Notes under the pieces: model-generated
What the model was told of the DNA's origin: nothing
The model's input: the letters and a program-made list of their open reading frames with translations, nothing else
Database searches by the model: none
Part shown: in pieces, positions 11,545-20,510 of the stretch
Layout: each line of letters starts with the position of its first letter
Numbering within the stretch: the stretch's first letter is position 1
Made by a program: the position numbers and the translations under genes
Source: Tetraselmis striata
Taxonomy: Eukaryota; Chlorophyta; Chlorodendrophyceae; Chlorodendrales; Chlorodendraceae
Assembly: GCA_006384855.1 (NCBI GenBank)
Contig: VCJN01001373.1
Location: 1 to 64,000 of the forward strand
Direction of reading: 5' to 3'
Length of the DNA stretch: 64,000 nucleotides

Positions 11545-11718
11545 CCTTTTGGTTCGTGGCAGCTTGGCGACTTCGTGGTTCTCTTGGCTCTTCCTTGGTT
11601 CTTGGCTCCCTGGCCTCCTGCTCGACCTTGGTTTCAGGCTTATGTCTCTCTTTTGCTGGCAACCTTTCATAATTGCTGTTAGTTCTGTTTGTAGTGCGCA
11701 TATGTTAAAGCCCTGATA
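11545..11718 (+). mobile_element. LINE C family 3'-end fragment
   Basis: On the plus strand it carries the LINE C 3' end: GTGGCAGCTTGGCGACTTCG, GCTCGACCTTGGTTTCAGG, GCTGGCAACCTTTCATAA and the terminal AAAGCCCTGATATAA. It is 5'-truncated. The left border is approximate because the upstream CTTGG/CTTTC words are themselves repetitive. Confidence 0.85.
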
Positions 11719-12049
11719 TAAAAACCAAATAAAATATATGGTCGCTGCATGCACATATTCTCTATAAAATACATGCGCTACCATCAAAATCCCGTATTAT
11801 TAGTAGTCGCTATATACTCGTCCGACTTCGCGGCGGCGGGCGCGCGGTGACCTGCGCGCGACTACCGGTACGGGAGCCACGACAATATTCATTGCTGCCA
11901 CGATCAGTGGACATAATGATAATCCGGATCGACTAGAATAATCCTCAGGATCCTTGGGTATAGCGCTTATTTTATTGTGGCTGAGCACATGAAGCTGAGC
12001 AGGCGGCGGGGTACCATTACGCCAACCGAGTAATGCACACACCGAGTAC
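11719..12049. other. Spacer without recognised feature
   Basis: Nothing recognisable beyond a direct flank of the LINE C fragment. Confidence 0.35.
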
Positions 12050-12400
12050 CGCCCGCCGACTGGCCCGGATTCATGCCATGCCTCAGCCCTGTTCCTTGCG
12101 CTGAACCCCGCCTTTCATGTTTTTTTCCCGCCCCCGGGACAGGACGGGCATTGAAACCCTTGCAGCGTCTCTACGACGGCCGTTTAGGAAGCGATCCATT
12201 TACGGAAAGCCCTGGATCAGCTATATAGTCGCTATGTGTTCCAGCTAGCACGTAATCACACACCGAGCATCGGGATGCGGGCCGTTTTTATGGGCGGGTT
12301 TTAGTACTGTCATTTCAGCGGCGGCGGATTAGCGGTGATATATAATTGGCCTGGTTGTAATTCACACCAGTATCGAACATATGTTGGTAGAGTGCCCGCG
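12050..12400 (+). pseudogene. Fragments of two degraded retroelement families
   Basis: CCGACTGGCCCGGATTCATG (12057-12076) matches 58384-58408. CCTTGCAGCGTCTCTACGAC (12158-12177) with the following GGCCGTTTAGG and CGGAAAGCCCTGG matches a dispersed family also found at 28365-28500, 58905-59045 (-) and 62545-62615 (-). TTGTAATTCACACCAGTA near 12355 is the tail seen at the 3' ends of LINE A and LINE B, and ATCGAACATATGTTGGT (12372) recurs at 58469. The order shows a mosaic of old insertions rather than one element. Confidence 0.6.
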
Positions 12401-12962
12401 GTAGGGGGATGTCACTGTCGTGGGGGTATCACCGTCATAATTTTGGGTCGTGGCAGGCGGTGCCAAAACATTTTATGACGACACATTTTAAAGAACGCAT
12501 TTTATTCGAACGTGCATGTCATTTCGGGGTGAATACACGACGAAATAACTACGGATTAATCACGGATATAAGAACCATCTGCCGGCACGCCGCTATAAAT
12601 TACGGGACATGTCACACGCGAACGCGGGCTTGTGACACCTTGTGACGGGCACGCGTGCTCGGGCGTGGCTGGTTTTTTTTTGAACGTCCGCGCCGCCGCC
12701 ATCTCCCCGACCCCCGCCTTCCCTTACGGTCGCGTCACATGCCTCCCCCCCAACCCCATCGCCCGTTCACCACCCACCGTTGTCGAGCCGGAAGATAACC
12801 CGATAGACTGTGCGTCGCAGCGCGTTGCCGCGGCCGTGAGGCAGGTGTTGGCACAGCCGGGCGCCCGGGCAGATGCGTCGGTCAAAGGTTGCGGGAGTCG
12901 CTTCCCTATTGACCGAGCATCTACGCGTGGAGCCTCGCCAAGCACCGGTACCCTGTACAGGT
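12401..12962. other. Spacer before the YR retroelement
   Basis: GGGGGTATCACCGTCATAAT at about 12422-12441 recurs at 58497-58516. Nothing else is recognised. The left end of the YR element is placed at 12963, where the A repeat begins. Confidence 0.4.
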
Positions 12963-13009
12963 ACAGCTGAGTCTGCCATCTTCCAGTTTTCGCTGCGTTC
13001 CACGCAGCG
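12963..13009 (+). repeat. Split direct repeat A1 with palindromic core
   Basis: It matches 15881-15927 over 47 bases. Its right part is CGCTGCGTTCCACGCAGCG (12991-13009), an 8-base perfect inverted repeat around the spacer TCC. An inverted repeat of this size is what a tyrosine recombinase dimer could bind, though that role is inference. Confidence 0.9.
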
Positions 13010-13122
13010 ATGTAAAAACTGTCTCGTAACCCGTTGCGAGCAAGGTCACCCCAGGTTGTTCAAGACCACACCCGGCTCACCACCCGAGTGTGATATTCTC
13101 GTCCGTACGTCCGTGCGTTACC

Positions 13123-13998
13123 ATGCCAGATGGAGAAGAACCCGTCGCCGAGCCGATGTTGGAGTCGTTGAACGCAGATATGAGGACCCAGTCTTCATTT
13201 CTGCGAGAGTTGGCTACAGCTGTGGCACAACTGACGGCTCGTGATCGCGTTGTTGATGGGGAAGGGGCACATGGCTCCGGCTCCGGGCAGCGCTTCGCGG
13301 GACAGCCGACAGGCAGCGGGGGAGCCGCAGAGCGCCCCGACTTGCTAGAGCTAGCCCAGAGCGGCCGTGTCGGAGCAAAATCCGTGAGTGCCGAGGACGA
13401 CTACCTCGCGGTGCCAGAGCTACTGCAGAGAGCAGAGTCTGGTTATGAGGCCGTTCGACCGGTCAACCGAGTGCCTGGACTCTTCCCCCTGAGCACCGAC
13501 CTAACGAACGAGTACCTCAAGCAGGACGACCGGCGTCTGCCGGCCCAGGAGGAGTATTTGTGGATGTCGTGTTTCGGGGCCCACATGGCCGCACTTTTCG
13601 TAGCTCTCGACGAGCTGCTACCTTACGTCCCTGCCGCTAACCAGGACTTCACCCCCTACCTCGCGAGAGCTCGGAATCACGCCGAGGCCATCGACAAGGC
13701 GTTTCGTTTTCGTCTGGCTTTCCTGCGGAGGCTAAATGAGATCAAGCGTGTGCACGGTGACCAAGGTGTTCTGGACGTGCTGCGAGCCCAACATTTTCAG
13801 CCTGCTTCGGAGCATCTGGGTTCCGCGATTTTTGGGGACCTCATGAAGGACTACGAGCGTCGTGTCTTCGAGGCGACCGTTGCCAGCAGCGCAAAGGCAA
13901 CCGCTACTGCCCGAGTAGCAGCTGCAGCTGCAGGACGCGGGCGTGGGCGAGGACGTGGCGGGGGGCGTGGACGTGGCCGCGAAGGTGAGCACGAGTGA
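13123..13998 (+). CDS. Gag-like protein of the YR retroelement
   Basis: This is an intact ORF of 291 codons from the ATG at 13123, the first in the frame, after an in-frame 5' leader. The N-terminal part (about residues 10-45) is predicted helical (MLESLNADMRTQSSFLREL), the middle is acidic, and the C-terminus is an Arg-Gly-rich tail (GRGRGRGRGGGRGRGREGE) suited to nucleic-acid binding. There is no CCHC zinc knuckle. It precedes the recombinase gene by 94 bases on the same strand, the order expected for Gag in PAT-like elements. Identification as Gag rests on position and composition rather than a recognised domain. A different N-terminal helix-rich ORF of similar style occurs at 59271-59603 (-). 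Confidence 0.6.
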   Translation: MPDGEEPVAEPMLESLNADMRTQSSFLRELATAVAQLTARDRVVDGEGAHGSGSGQRFAGQPTGSGGAAERPDLLELAQSGRVGAKSVSAEDDYLAVPELLQRAESGYEAVRPVNRVPGLFPLSTDLTNEYLKQDDRRLPAQEEYLWMSCFGAHMAALFVALDELLPYVPAANQDFTPYLARARNHAEAIDKAFRFRLAFLRRLNEIKRVHGDQGVLDVLRAQHFQPASEHLGSAIFGDLMKDYERRVFEATVASSAKATATARVAAAAAGRGRGRGRGGGRGRGREGEHE

Positions 13999-14092
13999 CG
14001 GTGTAGGGCGCCTTTCGTCGGAGCTGCTGGAGCTTTGCGAGGCCACCTTTCGGTGACCGCCGCAAGACGCACCCTTGCAGCGCAACGGCGAG

Positions 14093-15661
14093 ATGAGCGC
14101 CCTGTGTCAGGACCTGACCCCCCCCACCTTACAGACTTCATTTAGACCTTCCTCGGTGCGGCGCTTCTTACAGCTACAGCCGAGTGCGGCTCAACCGTCC
14201 GCACACCTGCACATGGCGGCTCAACCAACCGCCTTCCTTACCACCTCATCTCTGCGTCCGTTGGTTGTTACACTACGTGTCACAACTGGTTCGCAACGAC
14301 CAAGTTTCGCGCGTGTACGCTATGCACGAGACAGGCGCTACGAGCGCGAAGGGCGCGCGGGGCGGCCCTCTTACCTGAACCTAGCCCCGCAAACCCGTAC
14401 TGAAGCTACTGCAAACCCGTCCAGCAGCTACCGGCCAACCGCCGGAAACCTAACCGCTGTTGCCGAGTACTTTGCGAACAGTAGTCGTACTGGTGGAACT
14501 CTGTCGGTAAAACGACGCACGTACGTAATTGACGAGCCCGCAGCTGTCGCCCCGTGGGCTGCGTCACTGCGATCCCGGCTGCAGGAGGCGTTCGGCTCGG
14601 ACGAGCTGGGTCAGCGGACGCTCGACCTGCTCTCAAGCTCCCTCAGCGCTCAGACACTCAAGAGCTACGCCGGCAGACTGTCTCAGTTCGCGGAGTTCTG
14701 CCACGACTCTGAGAACATCAGCCCGCTGGAGGCGACTACTGCTACTGTCGTTCGGTATGTTGCCTGGATCGGGGAGCGAGGGCACATCGCAGCCAAGTCG
14801 TTGCAACCCTACCTGTCCGCAATCAACACGTTCTTCGAGCTGCACAACCTCGTCCCAATCGCCAAGGACAGTCTACACCTAACTTCAGCAAGGCGTGGGC
14901 TGATGCTGCGTCAGCGCCGGCTAGACGCTGCCCCTTTGCGTGTCCCTCTGCCTGCGGATGTAGCCTACCGCTTCGTCACAAAGGCCGAGCTAATTGTGTC
15001 TGCTCCTTACCCAGAGTACCACCCCGACTTCCGAGCCCTCTTGGCCTCGGTTGTCAACTTCATGTTCTTCGCCAGGGGCCTTACCGGCGTCTCCTGTCGA
15101 GTGCGAGATGTGCATGTCGACACCTACAACATCACCTTGCAAGTGTACCGCGAGAAGGGTCGCGCTAGCCGACGGGGACCCGACGACCTACGCGTACTTC
15201 TCCTTCCGGTGTCCGAGCACCCTCGAGTGGCACGTCTCTTGCACCACTTCATCGACAACGTCCAATCTGTCCCCCTGGTTACTGTTGGCTTGGCTACATC
15301 AAACTTCTGGGCTGTCACTGCGGCCGAGCAGTCAAAACCTTGGACTGCGGCTACAATGTCAGACTGGCTGTCTGCAGCCATCAGTCTAGTCAACGCTGCC
15401 CCCCTTGCTGGCACTTCCTGGACTTCACACAGTCTTCGCAAGGGCGCAGCCTCTGCAGCAAACGCCATCGGAGTGCCATTGTCCCACATTCGCTACCAAG
15501 GCGGTTGGGCCACTAACTCTGACGTCGTTCTGGACTACATCGACCCCAACGTTCTTCCTTCCCCTGGCGCGTGGTTCTTCTTTGGACACACCGCCCCCCT
15601 CCGCCACTTCCAAGTCCAACAGGACTCCGCAGCGGTGGCCTTCCCAGTGCCTCCTTCATGA
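14093..15661 (+). CDS. Tyrosine recombinase (DIRS/PAT-type integrase)
   Basis: The ORF of 522 codons is intact and would carry out strand cutting and rejoining through a 3'-phosphotyrosine link to integrate or circularise the element. The catalytic set is visible: Arg328 in NFMFFARGLTG, Lys in YREKGR, His446 and Arg449 in HSLRKGAAS, Trp472 in YQGGWATN (Trp in place of the second His, as is common), and the nucleophile Tyr482 in VVLDYI. An N-terminal SAM-like core-binding region starts near residue 180 (LKSYAGRLSQFAEFC). The first 150 residues are low-complexity and unassigned. The upstream start is uncertain because the frame is open before the ATG. The stop precedes repeat B1 by 53 bases. 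No substitution of a catalytic residue is seen, so the enzyme may be active. Confidence 0.9.
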   Translation: MSALCQDLTPPTLQTSFRPSSVRRFLQLQPSAAQPSAHLHMAAQPTAFLTTSSLRPLVVTLRVTTGSQRPSFARVRYARDRRYEREGRAGRPSYLNLAPQTRTEATANPSSSYRPTAGNLTAVAEYFANSSRTGGTLSVKRRTYVIDEPAAVAPWAASLRSRLQEAFGSDELGQRTLDLLSSSLSAQTLKSYAGRLSQFAEFCHDSENISPLEATTATVVRYVAWIGERGHIAAKSLQPYLSAINTFFELHNLVPIAKDSLHLTSARRGLMLRQRRLDAAPLRVPLPADVAYRFVTKAELIVSAPYPEYHPDFRALLASVVNFMFFARGLTGVSCRVRDVHVDTYNITLQVYREKGRASRRGPDDLRVLLLPVSEHPRVARLLHHFIDNVQSVPLVTVGLATSNFWAVTAAEQSKPWTAATMSDWLSAAISLVNAAPLAGTSWTSHSLRKGAASAANAIGVPLSHIRYQGGWATNSDVVLDYIDPNVLPSPGAWFFFGHTAPLRHFQVQQDSAAVAFPVPPS

Positions 15662-15714
15662 CTTGGCGCTACCTCTTCTCCGTCAATCCACCGCTCTCTC
15701 CGTTCGCTCAAGAC

Positions 15715-15740
15715 TGGCAAAACCAGACTCAACTTTGAAA
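15715..15740 (+). repeat. Split direct repeat B1
   Basis: It begins TGGCAAAACCAGACTCAAC and is identical over 26 bases to 16020-16045. Confidence 0.9.
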
Positions 15741-15880
15741 TGATCTAAACTAGTTTATGGGGTTTCCCTCCTTGACCTAACCGCTTTTTAGCTACAAGTG
15801 CTGCTCAGTGGTACGGGAACTAGGCATCTGTTGTTGCGCCCTTTTTGGGTGCAGCACGAGTAGACATAAAAGCAGCCAGA

Positions 15881-15927
15881 ACAGCTGAGCCTGCAATCTT
15901 CCAGTTTTCGCTGCGTTCCACGCAGCG
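15881..15927 (+). repeat. Split direct repeat A2
   Basis: This is the second copy of the 47-base block, including CGCTGCGTTCCACGCAGCG at 15909-15927. Confidence 0.9.
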
Positions 15928-16019
15928 CCCCCCCTGACTCCGTTTTCCCTCCACGCTTTCGCTAAACCATCCTGCCAATTTCGGCTCTTGACCGTGTAAA
16001 ACAGCCTGCGCGACCTTTT

Positions 16020-16045
16020 TGGCAAAACCAGACTCAACTTTGAAA
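16020..16045 (+). repeat. Split direct repeat B2, right end of the YR element
   Basis: It is identical to B1 and taken as the right end because similarity stops here. Confidence 0.85.
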
Positions 16046-16284
16046 GCCTATATCGCCCTGGCTATAGACTGTGTGATAAAAGCATCAGAAACGTATCATG
16101 TTTGCGTGGCTGCACAACGTACCATATGTACGTACCTGTACAGTACCATCGACCAGCACGGCAACGGTTACGGTAAATTATAATCGCGTGGTGTAATAGG
16201 ACGACCCTCCTCCGCGATACCCTAAACCGGTCGATACTGGTACGAGATCAGGATTGATTCTGCACCGCTCTCGTTGTTTGAGCC

Positions 16285-19200
16285 ATGGCTTGGCAGCTGG
16301 TTGATGCCACTGTCGCGACGCTGTTTTGCAGGACTGCACACCTACTCGCGGCTGCGAAGAACCGCCGCGCGTCCGCTGCTGAGCTGCAAGCACCGCGCCC
16401 CTGGGCTTGCGAAAACGGCGCCGATGCCGCTGGTGGCTGCCTTACGCGCGCTGAGTGCAGCGACTGGCTGGGCCTCAGGCATCTCGGAGGACCCACCGCG
16501 TGCCACCTCACTCCTCGCCGTGACCTCCACCCAGGGCGGCGGCGCAGTTGCTGCGTTGCGCCCTCTTGTCGCCGTTGTCCTTATCGCCTCACCCACGCCG
16601 CCGGCTGCGCTGCTGGCGGAGTTACTTGAGGCGTTCGAAGGCTTGCAGGGCGAGCTACGCGGCGACGTGCTCCCAGATCAGGGTTTCGCAGTCGACGCCG
16701 CCGAGGTAGCCTCCGTCGACACTGCCCTGATCTGGCACAGCCCCCGTACTCATACCGTCCTCCTCCTCCGCCTGCCGCTCATATGGTAGAGAGTTTGACG
16801 CTATTTGAGTTAGTGCGGCTATCGAGTGTTCTGTGACGGGACACACCATGGCAAAGCTATCTTGCCGAAGAGTATCGATGTATGCCAGTATTTACAGTAC
16901 ACGTTACGCAGGAGGCGCGACATATTGGTGGCCCACCTTCCTCGACGGCTTTGCGGCGCCAGGTGCATACCCCCCCCGCCATGTGCATAACTCCCCCCCC
17001 CCCCCCCCCCCCCCCTCGCATCCGCCCCTCGATACTGAAATCTGCAGTTGATTTGCTGGCAGGCGGGGAAAGATGGCGTTCGAGACGGGTGCGCTATGGC
17101 AATTGTATTCGCTGCGGCGGCGCTCGAACTTCAGTCGTTCCTGGACGGTGCGGTCTCGCGCGGGTGGGGAAGCGGGGGGCGAGGGGGGGGGGGGGGGGGG
17201 GGGTTGAGGGCACCGCAGGAAACGAGCCGAAGTGACCGTGGCTTTGCTTGCCGACTCGCGCCGGCGTGATTAGGCGGAACAGACCAGTGGACTGTCGAGC
17301 AGCTGCTGCAGAAGCTCTTCATGCCCGTGCTTGAGAGCTATCTCCCGGCTGTTCGTGCCATCCAGAGCCAGGTACCCACGTCAACCTCTTTCATCCTGCA
17401 GGCTGCATGTGTTGCTCCTCCCCGGTGCCGCAGACGGGCTGCTGAAATAATGCTTTACGTGATGGGTGCTGCAGATGATACCTGCCCTGCTGGAAATGCT
17501 CACGGAGGCACACGCATGGGACTTGTTGTGCTTGCTCTTCAGCAACGCGACGCTGGTCCTGACGTCGCAGCAGTGGACCTCCGGCCAAGGGCGCAGCTCG
17601 TGGGATCCCAATGGGCTGGAAGGGATACTGGGTGGCATCACGCTGCATGTCAAGACATCTGCACTCCTGCATGCCTTGTCCAGGATGCCTGTGCAGACAT
17701 GTGTGTACCTTGTGGCGGCAATGCTAGACTGGCCGCTGCCAAAGGATGAGGATTTCCAGCGCCAAGGCAGCAGCGCGCAAGCATCAGCTGGCAAAGGCCT
17801 ACACAGGAACTGGGCACAGTTAGACCTATACATGGACACAGCCACCTGCAAGTATCTGCTATGCAAGTCCGCCGACTTCCTGCACTCAAGTGACAAGGTC
17901 ACACGGCAACTGTCATTACAGACGTTGCTGCCGAGCCTTGTGCGCCGCATGCACAACATGCCCGCCCAATATCCTGTCCGGGACATGCTTATAGAGACCT
18001 GCAGTTCTTGCTGGAGTCTATGCAGGTTACATCCCAAGCTCGCTGAACGCGCAACCCCCCCCCCCCCCCCCCCCCCCCCCCGTCCTCTCCCTGACACACT
18101 GTCTTCCCAGGCACAGCTCTCAGCCTTAATGTGTTTGCTCTGCAGGAGCCTGCTGGAGCGCAGTGGCTGGGCTAGGCAAGCCGGCCTGGCATGGCTTATT
18201 CAGGCGGCGTCTTTGTGGGTCTCGCTGGCAGAGCAGGATCAGGAATGGTTCCCTCCGCGACACACGATGGACATGGAGCCAAAGTTCCAGGAGCTGATGC
18301 TCATGTGTGCTCGCGACCGGGACAGCGTCATCCGCAAGCAGACACTGTACGTCCTGGAGCAGGCGATCGGTGCTCGCTGGCAGGAGAAACACTGGTCGGG
18401 TACGGCTGATAACCCCCTTGTGTACTATCTTCACGTGCTGTTTACCATGCGGGTTGTTGATCCATTGGCATTACTGATGCCCTCGTTCCTTCCGGCTCCG
18501 CCCGCAGCATTGAGCAAGCTGATGTGTGGCCTTGAGGCGTTTCCTCTCCACCTGGTGGAGCCTGTCTGGATCCACTTGGACGTACTACATCCACCACTGG
18601 GGGCTTCACCAAGCGCTTCCTTGATGCCTGGCGTAGAAGATCCGCTTTGGGGATACGAGTGGGTCGAAGCCGTATGGGCACAAGGCCTGTCCCACAAAAA
18701 CCCGCAGGTGTGAAGCTGGCAGTCAGCACATTGCTTTGCCATGCACCGTTGAAAGTCCTCGTGCTCTTTGCTGCCATGCTTTGCTCACAGCATTTTCTGG
18801 TGTGCTGCATGCCACTGTGGCAGGTTGCGCGGCTTGTCGCCAAGTCACTCTTCAGCCGGCAGTGGGATGGGACTTGGGCTGGTCGAGTTTCGGATGGCTT
18901 CCTGGTGGAGGTGGTCACCCCAGCACTGGTGGCCCCAGTGCACCATAAGGAGGGCGCAGGTCATGCCGCCGTCCCTGGCCTACGCGCATACTGTCTCGTG
19001 TCTCACAGCACAGGGAAACATCAGCAGCAGCAGCATGTCTGCCCGTCTGTCCTCATGGCGCTGCCCGCATTATGTACTCCCTCCCCACCCCCCCCCCTGC
19101 CCCTCGGCTGGGACATACTGAATCTCTACGTGCATGTATATGCTATCCAAACCTCCGTCCCTACGCGCGCACCCACGATTTGGAGCGCAGGCCCAATTGG

Positions 19201-20476
19201 ATATCACTGAATTGGCGCCCTGCTCCACAGGCGAGGGGACATCCGCTGCACTGGAGAGCCTGAAGCAGTTTACACACAACCACATTGCCAGCCGGAAGCT
19301 CCCACTTGCAGCCATCTTGCCCCTTCTGCATGACCTTGTCCCTATCAGCAACACACGTTCTGGGCTGGCTGTTGCAATGGCCGTTGCCGAGTCTGCGTGT
19401 GCAGCCATCAAGCAGATGATAGAGTCTGGGGACGTGCCCGCCGGGTCCCCTGCCATCTCTATGGATGCTGGGCTGGTAGCACTCAGCAAGCTTGTTGCGC
19501 TCATCTGCTCCCAGCCTGGATCGTCCTTCCGAGCGCAGCACTTCCGAGCCGCTCTAGCCTCCGCGGCGGCAATCTGTTGGGAGGCAAACACTTCCGATAG
19601 CGCCACTACCTTCTCTCTGCAGGTACAGTTTGCCATCCTGCTTGACTCGGTATCAGATAGTGCCACTGCCCTCCCTACCGTACTGTGCCAAATGCTTCTG
19701 ATAAGGCTGAAGCTTGCCCGAGTTCCGGTTTCAAGCTGTAGTAGGCATTGTCCGACAATATGTACCGTGTATATGGCTACATTCACGCACTGTGGTAGTG
19801 TATTCCCGGTATCAAACTTACCCCCGGTAGGATAAGTTATGCCCCTGCCACCCCAGGCCGCTGCGCAACTCCTTTCGCACTTCCCGCCAGCTGATCTGGC
19901 ACTTGGAACCCCGCTACGGGACATTGCGCTGGAGTGGTTGGTGCCGCTGCCGGGCAGCAGCGGCCATGCAAAACGCTCCTGGCTGGAGCTCAGCCTGACA
20001 CGCATGCTGAAGAGATACACCATTGCGCAACGTGGCAGTAGTATAAGTCCCAGCCTTGACAGCCCAGGCGGCGACACCCAGACTCTTAACCCCAGGAACT
20101 TAAAGGTGTGCTGCCTATTATGCATGCATATGATATTCTGAAATTAAGTAGCACTTTATCATCTCGATGCTTGCGGATCTTGATTTATTGGCAGCTTTGT
20201 CACACCACAATTTCTGCATTGCGAAACTCACTACCTGGAACTCGTTGCTAGTCGTACCATTGGCTCTTCAGTCCAAAGGCAGCCATAGGATTGGCTGGCG
20301 GCGCCATCTATGTGATTGTATGATTTGGCACTTGCAGATCTGGAAACAGCAGAGCCAGCACTGGGCCCTGCTGGTGCGTATGTTGGGCGATGCGAAAGGT
20401 CTGAATTCGGTGATGGCAGAGCTCTTTCAAACCTTGGACAACTCCAGCCGTGCAGCATGTGAGCGCAGCTACCAAG

Positions 20477-20510
<34 letters not shown>

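Larger units (their letters stand above)
12963..16045 (+). mobile_element. PAT/Ngaro-type tyrosine-recombinase retroelement with split direct repeats but no RT
   Basis: A 47-base block A (12963-13009 and 15881-15927; three internal differences) and a 26-base block B (15715-15740 and 16020-16045) are arranged A1, genes, B1, A2, B2. This is the split-direct-repeat plan of PAT, Ngaro and TOC YR retrotransposons. Inside are a Gag-like ORF (13123-13998) and a tyrosine recombinase ORF (14093-15661), both intact and only 94 bases apart. No reverse transcriptase, RNase H or methyltransferase motif lies in any frame between the repeats, and the free space is too small for one. The unit is about 3.1 kb, much shorter than a typical autonomous element. 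It lies 240 bases upstream of the TARBP1 start codon. Confidence 0.85.

Noticed and set aside
12963..16045. Crypton transposon
   Set aside because: Cryptons have a recombinase but no Gag and no split direct repeats; the A1-B1-A2-B2 plan points to a PAT/Ngaro-type retroelement.
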